From positions 146,352-210,351 of the forward strand of contig NZ_NFJP01000002.1 in the NCBI RefSeq assembly GCF_002159915.1: a DNA stretch of 64,000 bases. The letters are read 5' to 3'. Below, piece by piece: positions 35,829-44,982 of the stretch. Below the pieces are notes generated by a model. That model ran no database searches. It was not told the DNA's origin and saw only the letters and a program-made list of their open reading frames with translations. Positions within the stretch are counted from its first letter, which is position 1; each line of letters starts with the position of its first letter. This stretch comes from Gordonibacter sp. An230 (GTDB taxonomy: Bacteria > Actinomycetota > Coriobacteriia > Coriobacteriales > Eggerthellaceae). Position numbers and translations under genes: made by a program.

Positions 35829-36533
35829 TCACCCTCCGAAGGGTGCGTCAGCAGATGCTCCTGCCGCGTCTCCCTTCGTCGCGGCGGCGCGCTCTGCGCG
35901 GGCCCGCTCGATCTCCTCGAGCGCCTCTTTCGCCGATCGCGGCCGCGGCGTCTCGAAGGACACGGCCCGTGCAAGCGCCTCCTCGTCGGCGCCCTCGATG
36001 CGAACGCTTTCGATCACATCCCCCACGCCAAGCGCGTCCAGCACGTCGAACCCTTCCACGACCTGCCCGAACACGGTGAACTTGTCATCGAGCTGGGGTT
36101 GCTCGGCCAAGGAGAAGTAGAACTGGCAGCTGCCGGAGTTCGGCGCGGATTTATGGGCCAGGCACAGGCTTCCCCGCAGATGCCGATTGCGCGGATTCGC
36201 CTTCCACTCGTCAACGATGACGTAGCGCGCGTCGCCGGTTCCCGGGCGGATGCCGCGAACGGCGCCGCGGGCGGCCGCCTCCACCTGGGCAGGCCCGAGG
36301 GCTCGCGTTGTCGGGCACCCTCCCACCACGACAGACCCCGGCTTGCAGGCGTGGAACTTGAGGCCGTCGTAGAATTCCCGTGCGGCCAGTTCGATGAAGT
36401 TGCCCGCGGTCGCCGGCGCGTCTTTCCCGGCCAGCCGCACGCGGATCGTCCCCCGCGACGTCCGGATGACGGCGACTTCGTGTCCGTTCGGCACGTAGCG
36501 CGGCGTGTACAACGGCAAAACGATTCGACCCAT
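35829..36533 (-). CDS. Cyclophilin-type peptidyl-prolyl isomerase-like protein
   Basis: 234 residues from the ATG at 36533 (GAGGAGG upstream). RTSRGTIRVRLAGKDAPATAGNFIELA and SGSCQFYFSLAEQPQLDDKFTVFGQVVEGFDVLDAL define the cyclophilin fold. The usual FHR is FHA here (KFHACKPGS), so the main catalytic Arg is missing, and IQGGD is VVGGC. Activity may be low or lost. No signal peptide, so cytoplasmic. The C-terminal 45 residues are Ala/Glu-rich. It stands alone between the poly-C gap and an unidentified gene. Confidence 0.5.
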   Translation of the reverse strand: MGRIVLPLYTPRYVPNGHEVAVIRTSRGTIRVRLAGKDAPATAGNFIELAAREFYDGLKFHACKPGSVVVGGCPTTRALGPAQVEAAARGAVRGIRPGTGDARYVIVDEWKANPRNRHLRGSLCLAHKSAPNSGSCQFYFSLAEQPQLDDKFTVFGQVVEGFDVLDALGVGDVIESVRIEGADEEALARAVSFETPRPRSAKEALEEIERARAERAAATKGDAAGASADAPFGG

Positions 36534-36634
36534 CGCTCCTCCTCGGTTCGCTTCGGCCATCCATCATAGCGGGCTTGGCTGCAAGCGCATCCGATCGAGC
36601 GTCGTATTTTCGCGTCACTCGGGCGAAACGGGCC

Positions 36635-36691
36635 GCGCGAGGCGTCCGATCAGGCCTCGCGCAGGTGCGCGCAATGATCGCGCGCACCTGC
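36635..36691 (-). terminator. Double hairpin after the 339-residue gene
   Basis: Two adjoining stems: GCGCGAGGC/GCCTCGCGC (36635-36662) and GCAGGTGCGCGC/GCGCGCACCTGC (36661-36691, 7-base loop). They sit just beyond the stop of the gene at 36721 on the minus strand. Confidence 0.5.
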
Positions 36692-36720
36692 GCTCGAAGG
36701 TCCCCACGGCCCGGCGGCCC

Positions 36721-37740
36721 TTAGTCGAGAAGCGCTTCCCCGAGAACCGAGTCGTAGCGCACCGAGGTGCCGTCGGCGTAGGCCACATTCCAGATGCGGT
36801 AATCAAGGCTCTCGGGAACGTCCTCGTCCACGAGCGCGCACGCTTCGGCGTTCGGATCGGCGACAACGAAAGAGGGGCGAGCATCTTTCGAAGCGGCCGA
36901 CTCCCATCCCGCGCGCCGCACTCCGGCGTCGCGACCCTCGCGAGCGATGTCGACGGGATCAGCGCCACGCCGCAGCGCTTCCTCGGCTTCGGCAAGCGCC
37001 GCATCGATCTCCGAACGCGTAGGCTCGTCGCCTTCGACCTCGTCGACATTCCAGGCGCTTGGGCCGTCCGATGCGATCGACGAGCCTTCGTCCACGACCC
37101 CGCTGCCCGCGCCCGTCACACCCTCGACAGCGTCCTCAGCATCGCGCACCGGCGACGACCCCCGCTCCTCTCGCCCGGAATAGCGCGGAAATCCAGGCGA
37201 ATCGGACGCGGGCGACACGGAATCCCGTTCGGCATTCGCACGCTGAGCCGCGATGCTCGCGCACGCGGGGATGCGGATGGCCGCGACGGCGTCCGCGCCG
37301 AACGCGCCCGCAGCCAGAAGGACGCGGGCGCGGGCGACGAACCCCGCCGCCTCTTCGGGAATGACCGAACCCTTCATGCGAACGGCGATGACCGGCCCTG
37401 TCCCGAACTTCACCTCTGCCCACGTGAACGGCACCGGCCGAGTGCCGTTGGCGCGCCGCGCGTCGTTCTCTCGCGCCACGAGCGCGCTCGTCTCGGCGAA
37501 CTCCTCGTCAAGCCAGGACGCAAGCGCATCACGCCACAGAGCGTCGTCCTCGGCCGTCACCGCGTCGTCCCCCACATCGAACCGCAGAACGTTCGCCCGC
37601 TGCGAGCCTTTAGCCGCCTGCACCACTTCGGTAGGGGCTACGGCTCCGAAGCGGCGCGCCAGCTGGCCGCCTCCTTCGCGATAGCTCTCCTCGTCGAGGA
37701 CGATGTTCAAGCGTACGGAGGGATGGATGGAGGCGGACAT
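36721..37740 (-). CDS. Uncharacterised cytoplasmic protein
   Basis: Not recognised; 339 residues from the ATG at 37740 (AAAGGA upstream). Two parts are visible. A conserved-looking N-terminal domain (1-165, LNIVLDEESYREGGGQLARRF...FGTGPVIAVRMKG) is followed by an acidic, Ser/Glu/Asp-rich linker (165-250). A short C-terminal part (from about 285) has SFVVADPNAEACALVDEDVP and YRIWNVAYADGTSVRYDS. No signal, helix or metal motif. No operon partner within 200 bases. Confidence 0.5.
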   Translation of the reverse strand: MSASIHPSVRLNIVLDEESYREGGGQLARRFGAVAPTEVVQAAKGSQRANVLRFDVGDDAVTAEDDALWRDALASWLDEEFAETSALVARENDARRANGTRPVPFTWAEVKFGTGPVIAVRMKGSVIPEEAAGFVARARVLLAAGAFGADAVAAIRIPACASIAAQRANAERDSVSPASDSPGFPRYSGREERGSSPVRDAEDAVEGVTGAGSGVVDEGSSIASDGPSAWNVDEVEGDEPTRSEIDAALAEAEEALRRGADPVDIAREGRDAGVRRAGWESAASKDARPSFVVADPNAEACALVDEDVPESLDYRIWNVAYADGTSVRYDSVLGEALLD

Positions 37741-37951
37741 GGTGATTCCTTTCAACGCGGCCGAACGCCGAGCTCGCCCGAACGGGTCGCGACGCCTCGG
37801 CGGAATGTTCCGTTCCGCGCCATTGTCGGCCCTCGCCGCCGCGCCTCCCTTCGCCTCGCGCGCTCGTTGCGCAACCGTTGAGACGCCGCAGCGAGGCAGA
37901 CAGGAGAGGGCGCGGCGAACGAGCGCCTCCTTTGCACCTGCCAAGGAAAGA

Positions 37952-39706
37952 TCACTTCCCGGCCAGCTTCTTTCCCACCATGCGCCCGAACGTCGCGCAA
38001 CGGCCGGCATTGATGCCAGCTGCGAGGTTCGGATACGTGCCGGCATAGAAGTTTCCCTGGTCGTTGCCCACAACGTACACGCCCTCAATGGGCACGCCGT
38101 CCTCGCCAAAGGGCTGCAGCTCGTCGTTCACCCGGATGCCGTCGAGGGTGCACAGCGTGAGCCCGCACGATTTCACGCTCGCGTAGAAAGGCGGCGTGCG
38201 CAGCTCGCTCAGACGAAACGCCTCCTTCCCGAAATCGGGATCCTCCCGCGCGTCGAAGTTCTCGTTCTGCCGTTCACAGGTAGCGAGAAACGCTCTTTTC
38301 GCGTCGGCGTCGAAGCCCAGCTTGTCCGCCAGCTCTTCCAAAGTGTCGGCTTTCACGAGGTAGCCGGCCTCGACGAACTGCTCCATCTCCGGTGCGATCC
38401 ACTCGTCCAGCTGACCAGGAAAGGCATCATGGTCGGATCCGCCCTCGGGCTGCATGTAGATGGTGGAGCAGCCCACGGTGTGGAAGCGCGGAACGTCGCT
38501 TTTCCAGTTGCCATCCCACACCTGATGCCAGTAGCGCTCGCTTGCAGGACGTTGTGCTATCGCGTTCATCACGAAATCGTAGGGCGCGCTCTCGTTATGG
38601 AAGCGTTCGCCATGCGCGTCCACGCGCAGGAAGGGCTGCGAGGCGAAGAAATGGTAACCGTAGTCGTCGCTTCCCACCTCGTAGGGGTGTCCGTGTTCCT
38701 GCTCGGCGGTGAGCAGGCAGCGGTTGAACGTGAGCGAGGTGGGCACCTCGTCCATCTGCGCGCCCAGCCACATGAGCGCCCTGATGCCGTCGCCCGTGCA
38801 AGTGGGGAACGCGTCGAACGTGCCCAGGCAGCTGTAGCGCACCGGCTGCAGCACGGAGTACATGCCCTGGTTGTACGCATAGCCGCCCGTGGCGACCACC
38901 ACGCCTTTGGAGGCGTTGATGCGGATCATGCCCTCCTTGGCCTCAGCGTAGGCCCCCATCACGCGACCATCCTCCATGATCAGCTTCTTCATGGGGCAGT
39001 TGAAGCGCACCTCGCAGCCGTCGAACGACGCGATGTACCTGTCGATCACCTTCGCCACATCCTGCTCGCGGCTGGGGTACTCGCCGTTCGTGCCGTGGCC
39101 GGTCGGCCAATCCTTGTAGAACGTCCCCTCGGGCATGTTCCACTCCAACTGCACCTCAATGCCGTTCTCGGCCATAAGGTCCGTGTACCAGTCCAGCGCT
39201 TCGCCAGAGTTCAACGCCCAAGCACGCACCAAACGAGCGTTGATCTGGCCGAGCGCGTAGCGATCCATGTCGTTGACGATCTCCGCGGGCTCGATGGCCG
39301 CCCTCTCGCCCTGCTCCTTTTGCAGGCGGGAGTTCACCGCACCAAGAGCCGAGGAGCGCACCGAGTTGCCAGCGGCGGATTTCTCGATGAGCAGCGTTTT
39401 CGCACCGCTTTCAGCTGCCGACGCTGCCGCGAAGTAGCCCGAGGTTCCCGCGCCCACGACCAGCACCTCGCACTCCACCGTCTCAACGCAATCGTCATCG
39501 CTGATCTGCGGGGCCTCGCCCAGCCAGCCGGCCGTCCGCGACGCGCCGCCGTCCGCCGCGCCGATGGCCGCATCGGCTTCGGATGCGGCGTCCTTGGTCT
39601 GGGGCGCGCATCCCGCAAGCGCCCCCGCGGCCGCGAGCGCGCCCACCGCCGCCGTTCCCGTCAGAAACGAACGCCTACTGAGGTTCGCGGTTTTCTCTTT
39701 CGTCAT
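37952..39706 (-). CDS. Tat-exported FAD-dependent reductase, module 2
   Basis: 584 residues from the ATG at 39706 (AGAGGGAG upstream). Tat signal LSRRSFLTG (9-17) and lipobox LAGC (30-33). FAD-binding VLVVGAGTSGYFAA near 80-93 and C-terminal NLAAGINAGRCATFGRMVGKKL place it in the fumarate reductase-like flavoprotein family. A Ser/Asp/Ala linker (35-70) separates the signal from the enzyme. It has no heme or FMN-binding domain, so it needs an external donor. Divergent from regulator 2, with the shared operator between them. Confidence 0.5.
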   Translation of the reverse strand: MTKEKTANLSRRSFLTGTAAVGALAAAGALAGCAPQTKDAASEADAAIGAADGGASRTAGWLGEAPQISDDDCVETVECEVLVVGAGTSGYFAAASAAESGAKTLLIEKSAAGNSVRSSALGAVNSRLQKEQGERAAIEPAEIVNDMDRYALGQINARLVRAWALNSGEALDWYTDLMAENGIEVQLEWNMPEGTFYKDWPTGHGTNGEYPSREQDVAKVIDRYIASFDGCEVRFNCPMKKLIMEDGRVMGAYAEAKEGMIRINASKGVVVATGGYAYNQGMYSVLQPVRYSCLGTFDAFPTCTGDGIRALMWLGAQMDEVPTSLTFNRCLLTAEQEHGHPYEVGSDDYGYHFFASQPFLRVDAHGERFHNESAPYDFVMNAIAQRPASERYWHQVWDGNWKSDVPRFHTVGCSTIYMQPEGGSDHDAFPGQLDEWIAPEMEQFVEAGYLVKADTLEELADKLGFDADAKRAFLATCERQNENFDAREDPDFGKEAFRLSELRTPPFYASVKSCGLTLCTLDGIRVNDELQPFGEDGVPIEGVYVVGNDQGNFYAGTYPNLAAGINAGRCATFGRMVGKKLAGK

Positions 39707-39809
39707 GAGCTCCCTCTTTCGTCGATGGCCTCCTCTGTGTCCTAGGCGCTCCCGAGTATGCCCGCCTCCGACGGGGAGAACATCGCCTGAAAGCGGGGCG
39801 CGCGTTTTT

Positions 39810-39826
39810 TCACCTACAATAGGTGA
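39810..39826. promoter_or_regulatory. Operator TCACC-N7-GGTGA with promoter of regulator 2
   Basis: TCACCTACAATAGGTGA is a perfect inverted repeat. It ends 23 bases before TATCAT (39850-39855), so it covers the -35 position of the regulator promoter. The same half-sites occur at 43212-43228. Confidence 0.5.
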
Positions 39827-39911
39827 GGGCAGAACGGATGCGGGATACCTATCATGAAAGGCGGAATCGTTCTTGGGGGAAGGCGGCCTGCAAGCCGTCG
39901 GAGGAGGCTCG

Positions 39912-41378
39912 ATGGGATCGCCGAAAACCACGATGGGAACGCGCTTGCAAACGGCGCTCACCTCGCTTGACGACACGCTGAAAGCACGCTTCTTGGGCAT
40001 CGGGTTCGTCTGGGCGTGGATTTACTGCTCGTTCGAGACCTCGGCGCTCTATCCCGAGCGCCAGGGCATTGGCATCAACGCCGACCCTTCGTGGCTCGCT
40101 TCGGCCGCGGCGGTCACGGCCGCGCTTCTCATCACAGGCGTCGCGTGGCGAAACCGCAATCTCGCGCGCATGCGCTGGGCACACCTCGCCGCACCCGCAT
40201 TCGTCGCGATCGGCACCGTGCTCTCGGCGATCGCAACCCTCGCCGAGCCTCCGCTTGCCGCCCTGCAATGCGCGAGCGGCATGCTGAGCGGGATCGGGTC
40301 GGGCTGGCTGTGCATCCTGTGGACGGGCGCGCTCTCGCGGCTCGACATCGAGCAGATCGAGGTGATCGTGCCCGCCGCCTCGTTCGTCACGCTGCTGTGC
40401 ACGCTCGCATTCCCCCACATCGAAGGAATCCCGGGCGTGATCGCCGTCGCGTCGCTCCCCGTCGCCTCAGGAGCCCTCCTCTTGCTGTCGTTTCGGCAGA
40501 CAGAACGGAGAAAGCGCACGCCGTCGGCGGCGGAACGGGCAGCGGGAGGCATCGATTTCGGCTGCCTGACCGTCGTCGTGCGCGCCTCGGCAGTGCTGTG
40601 CGCGGCATACTTCGCCATCGGCTGCCTCGGCGCTATGGGGAACGCGGAAGATCCACTGCAAGCACAGTGGGGCTTCGACGTGCCCACCTTCATCGGATCC
40701 GCGTCGGGCATAGCGATGGCGCTTTGCTTCATCCTGTTCACGGTGCGCATCGATTTCGCCTCTCTGTTTCGCTGGCTTACGCCCCTCATGGTGTTGGCGC
40801 TCGCGCTCTTTTCGTGGAGGGAAGCAGCGCCCAGCTTCGTGTCCAACGCCATCGTATCGGTCGCCGACACGTCAATGCAGGTCATCACCTACTTGTACGT
40901 GATCAGCCTCGCAAAGCGCCGACGCCTGCCCGTTTCGCTCGGCGTCGGCATCACGCAAGGGGCGGTTCAATTGGGAGTGCTGGCGGGCAACCTCTCAGGC
41001 GACGGGGCGAGCGAATTGGTGGCGACGGACGGCCTCAGCGTGTTTTCGTTGGCCCTCGCACTCATCTGCCTGCTCTCGTTCGCCATGCTGCTCGTCCCCC
41101 AACGAAACCTGCGCCCTTTAAGCGCGGCCAAAACGGCGTCAACGCGCCCTGAAACGTCGCGCATCGATCTTTTATGCAGTCAGCTGTCGCAAGAGAATGG
41201 GCTTTCGGCTCGCGAGACCGAGATCCTCGGCTACCTGGCGAGGGGCCGTTCGCAACCCTACATCCGCGAGGAGCTCATGCTGTCGAAAAACACGGTGGCC
41301 ACGCACGTGAAGCACCTTTACCAAAAGCTCAACGTCCACTCTCGCCAAGAGCTGCTCGACTTGTTCGAAGAGCGGTGA
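39912..41378 (+). CDS. Membrane LuxR-family regulator 2
   Basis: 488 residues from the ATG at 39912 (GGAGGAGG upstream); the frame opens at 39873 but that start lacks a ribosome site. About 12 hydrophobic segments fill residues 25-410. A linker of about 30 residues leads to a C-terminal LuxR HTH (LSARETEILGYLARGRSQPYIREELMLSKNTVATHVKHLYQKL). Probably senses a ligand in the membrane and binds DNA when active. Its recognition helix (SKNTVATH) is the same as that of regulator 3, matching their shared operator. Confidence 0.5.
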   Translation: MGSPKTTMGTRLQTALTSLDDTLKARFLGIGFVWAWIYCSFETSALYPERQGIGINADPSWLASAAAVTAALLITGVAWRNRNLARMRWAHLAAPAFVAIGTVLSAIATLAEPPLAALQCASGMLSGIGSGWLCILWTGALSRLDIEQIEVIVPAASFVTLLCTLAFPHIEGIPGVIAVASLPVASGALLLLSFRQTERRKRTPSAAERAAGGIDFGCLTVVVRASAVLCAAYFAIGCLGAMGNAEDPLQAQWGFDVPTFIGSASGIAMALCFILFTVRIDFASLFRWLTPLMVLALALFSWREAAPSFVSNAIVSVADTSMQVITYLYVISLAKRRRLPVSLGVGITQGAVQLGVLAGNLSGDGASELVATDGLSVFSLALALICLLSFAMLLVPQRNLRPLSAAKTASTRPETSRIDLLCSQLSQENGLSARETEILGYLARGRSQPYIREELMLSKNTVATHVKHLYQKLNVHSRQELLDLFEER

Positions 41379-41414
41379 GCGGCCCGCACAGTCTCCGCGC
41401 GGGCCGCTCACCGC
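41372..41414. terminator. Bidirectional terminator over the regulator 2 stop
   Basis: GCGGTGAGCGGCCCGC and its exact complement (41399-41414) form a 16-bp stem with an 11-base loop. It includes the TGA of regulator 2 and faces the converging flavoprotein gene. Confidence 0.5.
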
Positions 41415-41461
41415 CTCTGCAACGCGCCTGTCGCGGAGGCCGGAAAGGGCAACGAAACGGC

Positions 41462-43090
41462 TCATGCCCCGAGAATCTCCTTGGCCACATGCACGCCCGA
41501 GCCCAAGGCAAGGCCCACCGACGCGCCCGGGTTCGTATAATACGGCGCGCAGTAAGCGCTACCTTGGTCGACGCCGGCCACATACAGACCGGGAATGGGA
41601 TTGTTGTCTGCGTCCATTGCGCGCAGATGGCTGTCCACCTTCGCGCCGCCGTTCGTGCCCCACGCGCTCGGCACGTACTCGAACGCGTAGAACGGCGCGA
41701 TCTTCACCGGCTTGAGAAAAGCCGCGTCCTTGCCGAAGTCGCTGTCGACACCCGCTGCGCAGAAACCGTTGTAGCGCTCTACCGTGGCCTCGAGCCCGTC
41801 GAGCGAGAACGCCTCCGCCAGCCCGGCCACCGTATCGGCCTTGCACGCCCACCCTTCGTCGATGGCTTGCTGCAAATGCGCTTCAGCGTTCTCGGGCGTC
41901 GTCTTGTAATAGTCGGCCTCAGGTCCCGACACCCAGCTCTCGGGCTCGCCGAGGTACGCGAAGATGCCGTCGCCCTTCACGGCCTCGTAGTAGTCGGAAT
42001 CCATGATCACGTACGCTTTGCCCGCACGCACGAGCGCTTCGCCGCCGATGGCCAGCGGGAACTGCGCGATGCGCCCCTCGTCGATGAAGCGCTCGCCCGC
42101 TGTGTCGGTATACAAGCCGCCGAACAACCAGTAGCCGTAGTGCTCGTTCACGTTGTGCCAATCCTCCGTGAACGGGCTGCCCTGCGTGGCCGCCGCCACG
42201 GCGCCGCACTCGTTTCCCAAGATGGCGAAGTTGCGGTCGAGCGCGCCGCCCGCGTCGAGCACCATATTGATGCCCGTGCCGTCGGACAGCGAGTTGCCCA
42301 GCGAGAACACCGGCGTGTTGAACACCTGCATCTGCATGTCCTCGCCACCGAGGAAGCCGCCCGTGCATACGATGACGTTCGGAGCAAGCACGTCCACGCC
42401 CTTGTCGGTTTGCAGCCCGCACACCACGCCGTCCTCCATGATGACCTTTTCGCCTCCGGTGCTGTACAAAAACTCGCCTCCAGCCGCTTCGATGGCCTCG
42501 ACGAGCGGCGCCACGCGCTCCTCGCCCTCGCTCTCCAGGTAATGGCGCGCGCGGAAACCGTTGCCGTACACGTCGGGCCATAACGACATGGGCATGCCGA
42601 GATCGATCATCGAGTTGAGGGCATCACTCGTTCCTGCCAAGCAGGAACGCAGCAGCGCGCCGTTCACGCTCGCACGCGAGAAATCGTACATGTAGCCAAA
42701 CAGCGTATCGAGGGTGACGGTCACGCCCTCCTGCTCCTGAAGCTTCGTCTCGCACGCGGCAGGACCGCCGCACATGCTGAAGTTCGACATGGCCGCCGAC
42801 GGGGCCTTCTCCACGACGACCACGCTCCTGCCAGCCTCGCTCAGCTTGAGTGCGGCCATGAGACCCGCAGCGCCGGCACCGACCACCACGACGTCGCATT
42901 CCTTCTTCTGTGAGCCTTCCTTGCGCGGAATGCCATTTGATGCTTGCCGCCCGGCGGTTTCGGCCGCATCGGCCGACGTCGCAGGCGCATCGGCCTGTTG
43001 GGGCGCGCATCCCGCAAGCCCCGCCCCCGCCGCGAGCGCTCCCATGGCGCTCAATCCCAGAAACGAACGGCGATCCATCGATGTGCCCAT
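41462..43090 (-). CDS. Tat-exported FAD-dependent reductase, module 3
   Basis: 542 residues from the ATG at 43090 (AAGGAGGAG upstream). Tat signal DRRSFLGL (6-13) and lipobox LAGC (25-28). FAD site VVVVGAGAAGLMAA near 66-79 and C-terminal NPGASVGLALGSGVHVAKE fit the fumarate reductase-like family. It is only moderately similar to the other three, so the substrates probably differ. Divergent from regulator 3 with the second TCACC-N7-GGTGA site between them. Confidence 0.5.
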   Translation of the reverse strand: MGTSMDRRSFLGLSAMGALAAGAGLAGCAPQQADAPATSADAAETAGRQASNGIPRKEGSQKKECDVVVVGAGAAGLMAALKLSEAGRSVVVVEKAPSAAMSNFSMCGGPAACETKLQEQEGVTVTLDTLFGYMYDFSRASVNGALLRSCLAGTSDALNSMIDLGMPMSLWPDVYGNGFRARHYLESEGEERVAPLVEAIEAAGGEFLYSTGGEKVIMEDGVVCGLQTDKGVDVLAPNVIVCTGGFLGGEDMQMQVFNTPVFSLGNSLSDGTGINMVLDAGGALDRNFAILGNECGAVAAATQGSPFTEDWHNVNEHYGYWLFGGLYTDTAGERFIDEGRIAQFPLAIGGEALVRAGKAYVIMDSDYYEAVKGDGIFAYLGEPESWVSGPEADYYKTTPENAEAHLQQAIDEGWACKADTVAGLAEAFSLDGLEATVERYNGFCAAGVDSDFGKDAAFLKPVKIAPFYAFEYVPSAWGTNGGAKVDSHLRAMDADNNPIPGLYVAGVDQGSAYCAPYYTNPGASVGLALGSGVHVAKEILGA

Positions 43091-43211
43091 GCTGCTCTCC
43101 TCCTTGATGAACTTCCTTGAAACGACGACTGCATTGTAGGCTCGGGTCCGTCGCAGGCGCATCGCCGCAAAGGGAGGCGATAGGCTTCCTTCTGGGGAAA
43201 CGGCGGTAAAA

Positions 43212-43228
43212 TCACCGCAACGAGGTGA
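43212..43228. promoter_or_regulatory. Operator TCACC-N7-GGTGA with promoter of regulator 3
   Basis: TCACC and GGTGA half-sites with a 7-base spacer, ending 22 bases before TATCTT (43251-43256). Spacing and half-sites match the site ahead of regulator 2. Confidence 0.5.
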
Positions 43229-43277
43229 TGGACGCACCCTGGAATTCCGATATCTTCGTTCACACGCGGAGAGGAGC

Positions 43278-44801
43278 ATGGTGGTCAGAACGGCATCGAA
43301 GCTTCGCGGCATAGACCGCATTGCAGCGCTCATGGAGCCCTCGTTCCCTATGCGCATGCTTGGATTCGGGCTGATCTACGCATGGAGCACATGCCTGTGG
43401 GACATTCCCCTGTTCTCATCGTTCAACGACGGCCAGCCGCTGCAAACGGACACGGTCTGGGCGCTTTCGGCAGCCATCACTCCCCTGGCCTGCGTCGCTG
43501 CAAGCCTGGTCGGCCGGACGCGCGAGCTTTCGACGTTCCCTTCGCTGTACGTGGCAGGACCCGTGCTGACCGCAGTAGGCACCGTATTCGCCGTGGCGCA
43601 CCCGTTCCTAACCGGCTTAGCGCAGGATGCAGCCTACCTCCTCGCAGGCATGGGAACGGGCATCGGCCCGGTCATCCTCATCATCTTGTGGACGTGCCTC
43701 TTCGCGCGCACGGAGACGGGCGTCGTCGAGACCGTTGTGCCCGCCTCGTTCGCCGCCACGCTGGCATGCGCGCTCGTGGTGCCCGCCTTCCGCGGCGTTG
43801 CCGCAGCGGCTATCGTGGCCGTGCTGCCGCTCGCATCCGGCGCGCTGTTGCTTTTGTCGAAGCGCGCACTCGACCTGGGCGTCATACCGCCCGCGAACGC
43901 CGAGGAGACTCGGGAGGCGGGCACCGTGCGCCGCCTGAACATCGTGCGCATGTTCCTAGTGATCTTCGCTGTGTACGGCATGGGATGCATGTTGCCTGCC
44001 ATATCGCTCGCCGGCAATTCGGCGCGCACGGAAACTGCGGCGACGATCCTCGGCATGCTGTTCGCCTTGGCCATCGCCGCCGGCATCGTGCTCTTCTCAC
44101 GCCGCATCAACCTCGAGGCCCTGTTCCGTTGGATATCGGCTCCCTTCGTGTTCGCCGTCATAGCCACCGCATTCGGCACGCTTCTGGCCGCAGTGGCCTC
44201 GCGCGTGCTGATGAACGCGGTGTTCACCGGCATCGAGATCATCATGGTGCTCTATTTCGTGCGCCTCTCCCAGAGGACCGGACGCACGTCCACCTGGTAC
44301 GTGGGCATCGGCGAATGCGCCGCGTACGGGGGCGTGTTCGCTGGCTACATGGCTCAACCGGCCGTAAGCGGGCTCATCGGCGGCAGCCCGGCGAACGCCG
44401 CCCTCGTCTGCCTCGCGCTCGTGGGAGCCTTCACCGTGGTGTCGCTGCTCGTGCCAAGACGCGACGTGGTGTGGATGGACGCGGCCGAGGCGATGGCGAA
44501 AACGGCGGAGGGCTGCGCTGCTGCGAACCGGATCCAAGCCCGAGACGACGCCGACGCGGACGACGTGATCGCCGAGCGCCGCCTCGCCGTCGCGCGACGC
44601 TTCGGCCTTTCGAACCGAGAGACGGAGGTGTTCCTCATGCTGGCCCAAGGTCGCAGCCGCCCCTATATCCGCGACGCGCTCGTGCTATCGAAGAACACCG
44701 TGGCCACGCACATCCGCCACATTTACGAGAAGATGGGCATCCACTCGCAGCAAGAGCTGATCGACCTGGCGCAGGATTCGGAGCGGAGCGTGTCGAGCTG
44801 A
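43278..44801 (+). CDS. Membrane LuxR-family regulator 3
   Basis: 507 residues from the ATG at 43278 (GAGAGGAG upstream). About 12 hydrophobic segments (25-400) then a linker of about 45 residues and a LuxR HTH (FGLSNRETEVFLMLAQGRSRPYIRDALVLSKNTVATHIRHIYEKM). The recognition helix equals that of regulator 2. It is expected to control the module 3 reductase and perhaps, through the shared operator, module 2 as well. Confidence 0.5.
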   Translation: MVVRTASKLRGIDRIAALMEPSFPMRMLGFGLIYAWSTCLWDIPLFSSFNDGQPLQTDTVWALSAAITPLACVAASLVGRTRELSTFPSLYVAGPVLTAVGTVFAVAHPFLTGLAQDAAYLLAGMGTGIGPVILIILWTCLFARTETGVVETVVPASFAATLACALVVPAFRGVAAAAIVAVLPLASGALLLLSKRALDLGVIPPANAEETREAGTVRRLNIVRMFLVIFAVYGMGCMLPAISLAGNSARTETAATILGMLFALAIAAGIVLFSRRINLEALFRWISAPFVFAVIATAFGTLLAAVASRVLMNAVFTGIEIIMVLYFVRLSQRTGRTSTWYVGIGECAAYGGVFAGYMAQPAVSGLIGGSPANAALVCLALVGAFTVVSLLVPRRDVVWMDAAEAMAKTAEGCAAANRIQARDDADADDVIAERRLAVARRFGLSNRETEVFLMLAQGRSRPYIRDALVLSKNTVATHIRHIYEKMGIHSQQELIDLAQDSERSVSS

Positions 44802-44854
44802 TCAAGGCACGCCATCCTCCTGACCTTGGGTTACTCTCAAACTTGAAATGAAAG

Positions 44855-44925
44855 GGAGCCCCCTGCGGGGGCGGCTCGTCGTTTGCAAGGGGTTGGGGGA
44901 ACGAACCGCGCCCGCAGGGGGCTCC
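44855..44925 (-). repeat. Structured repeat, copy 1
   Basis: GGAGCCCCCTGCGGG and CCCGCAGGGGGCTCC form the outer 15-bp stem. Inner pairs GCGG/CCGC and TCGT/ACGA enclose the core GTTTGCAAGGGGTTGGGGGA. It lies 57 bases beyond the anchor stop at 44983. Two other copies keep the core but change the stems (52921, 63673). Confidence 0.5.
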
Positions 44926-44928
44926 GAA

Positions 44929-44961
44929 TGTCCCAAATGGGGACTGTCCCCATTTGGGACA
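44929..44961. repeat. Inverted repeat TGTCCCAAATGGGGA
   Basis: Two 15-base arms, exact complements, are separated by CTG; a third partial copy (CCCATTTGGGACA) follows at 44963-44975. It lies between the structured repeat and the anchor gene. Purpose unknown; possibly a terminator or a mobile repeat. Confidence 0.5.
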
Positions 44962-44982
44962 CCCATTTGGGACACTCCGACG

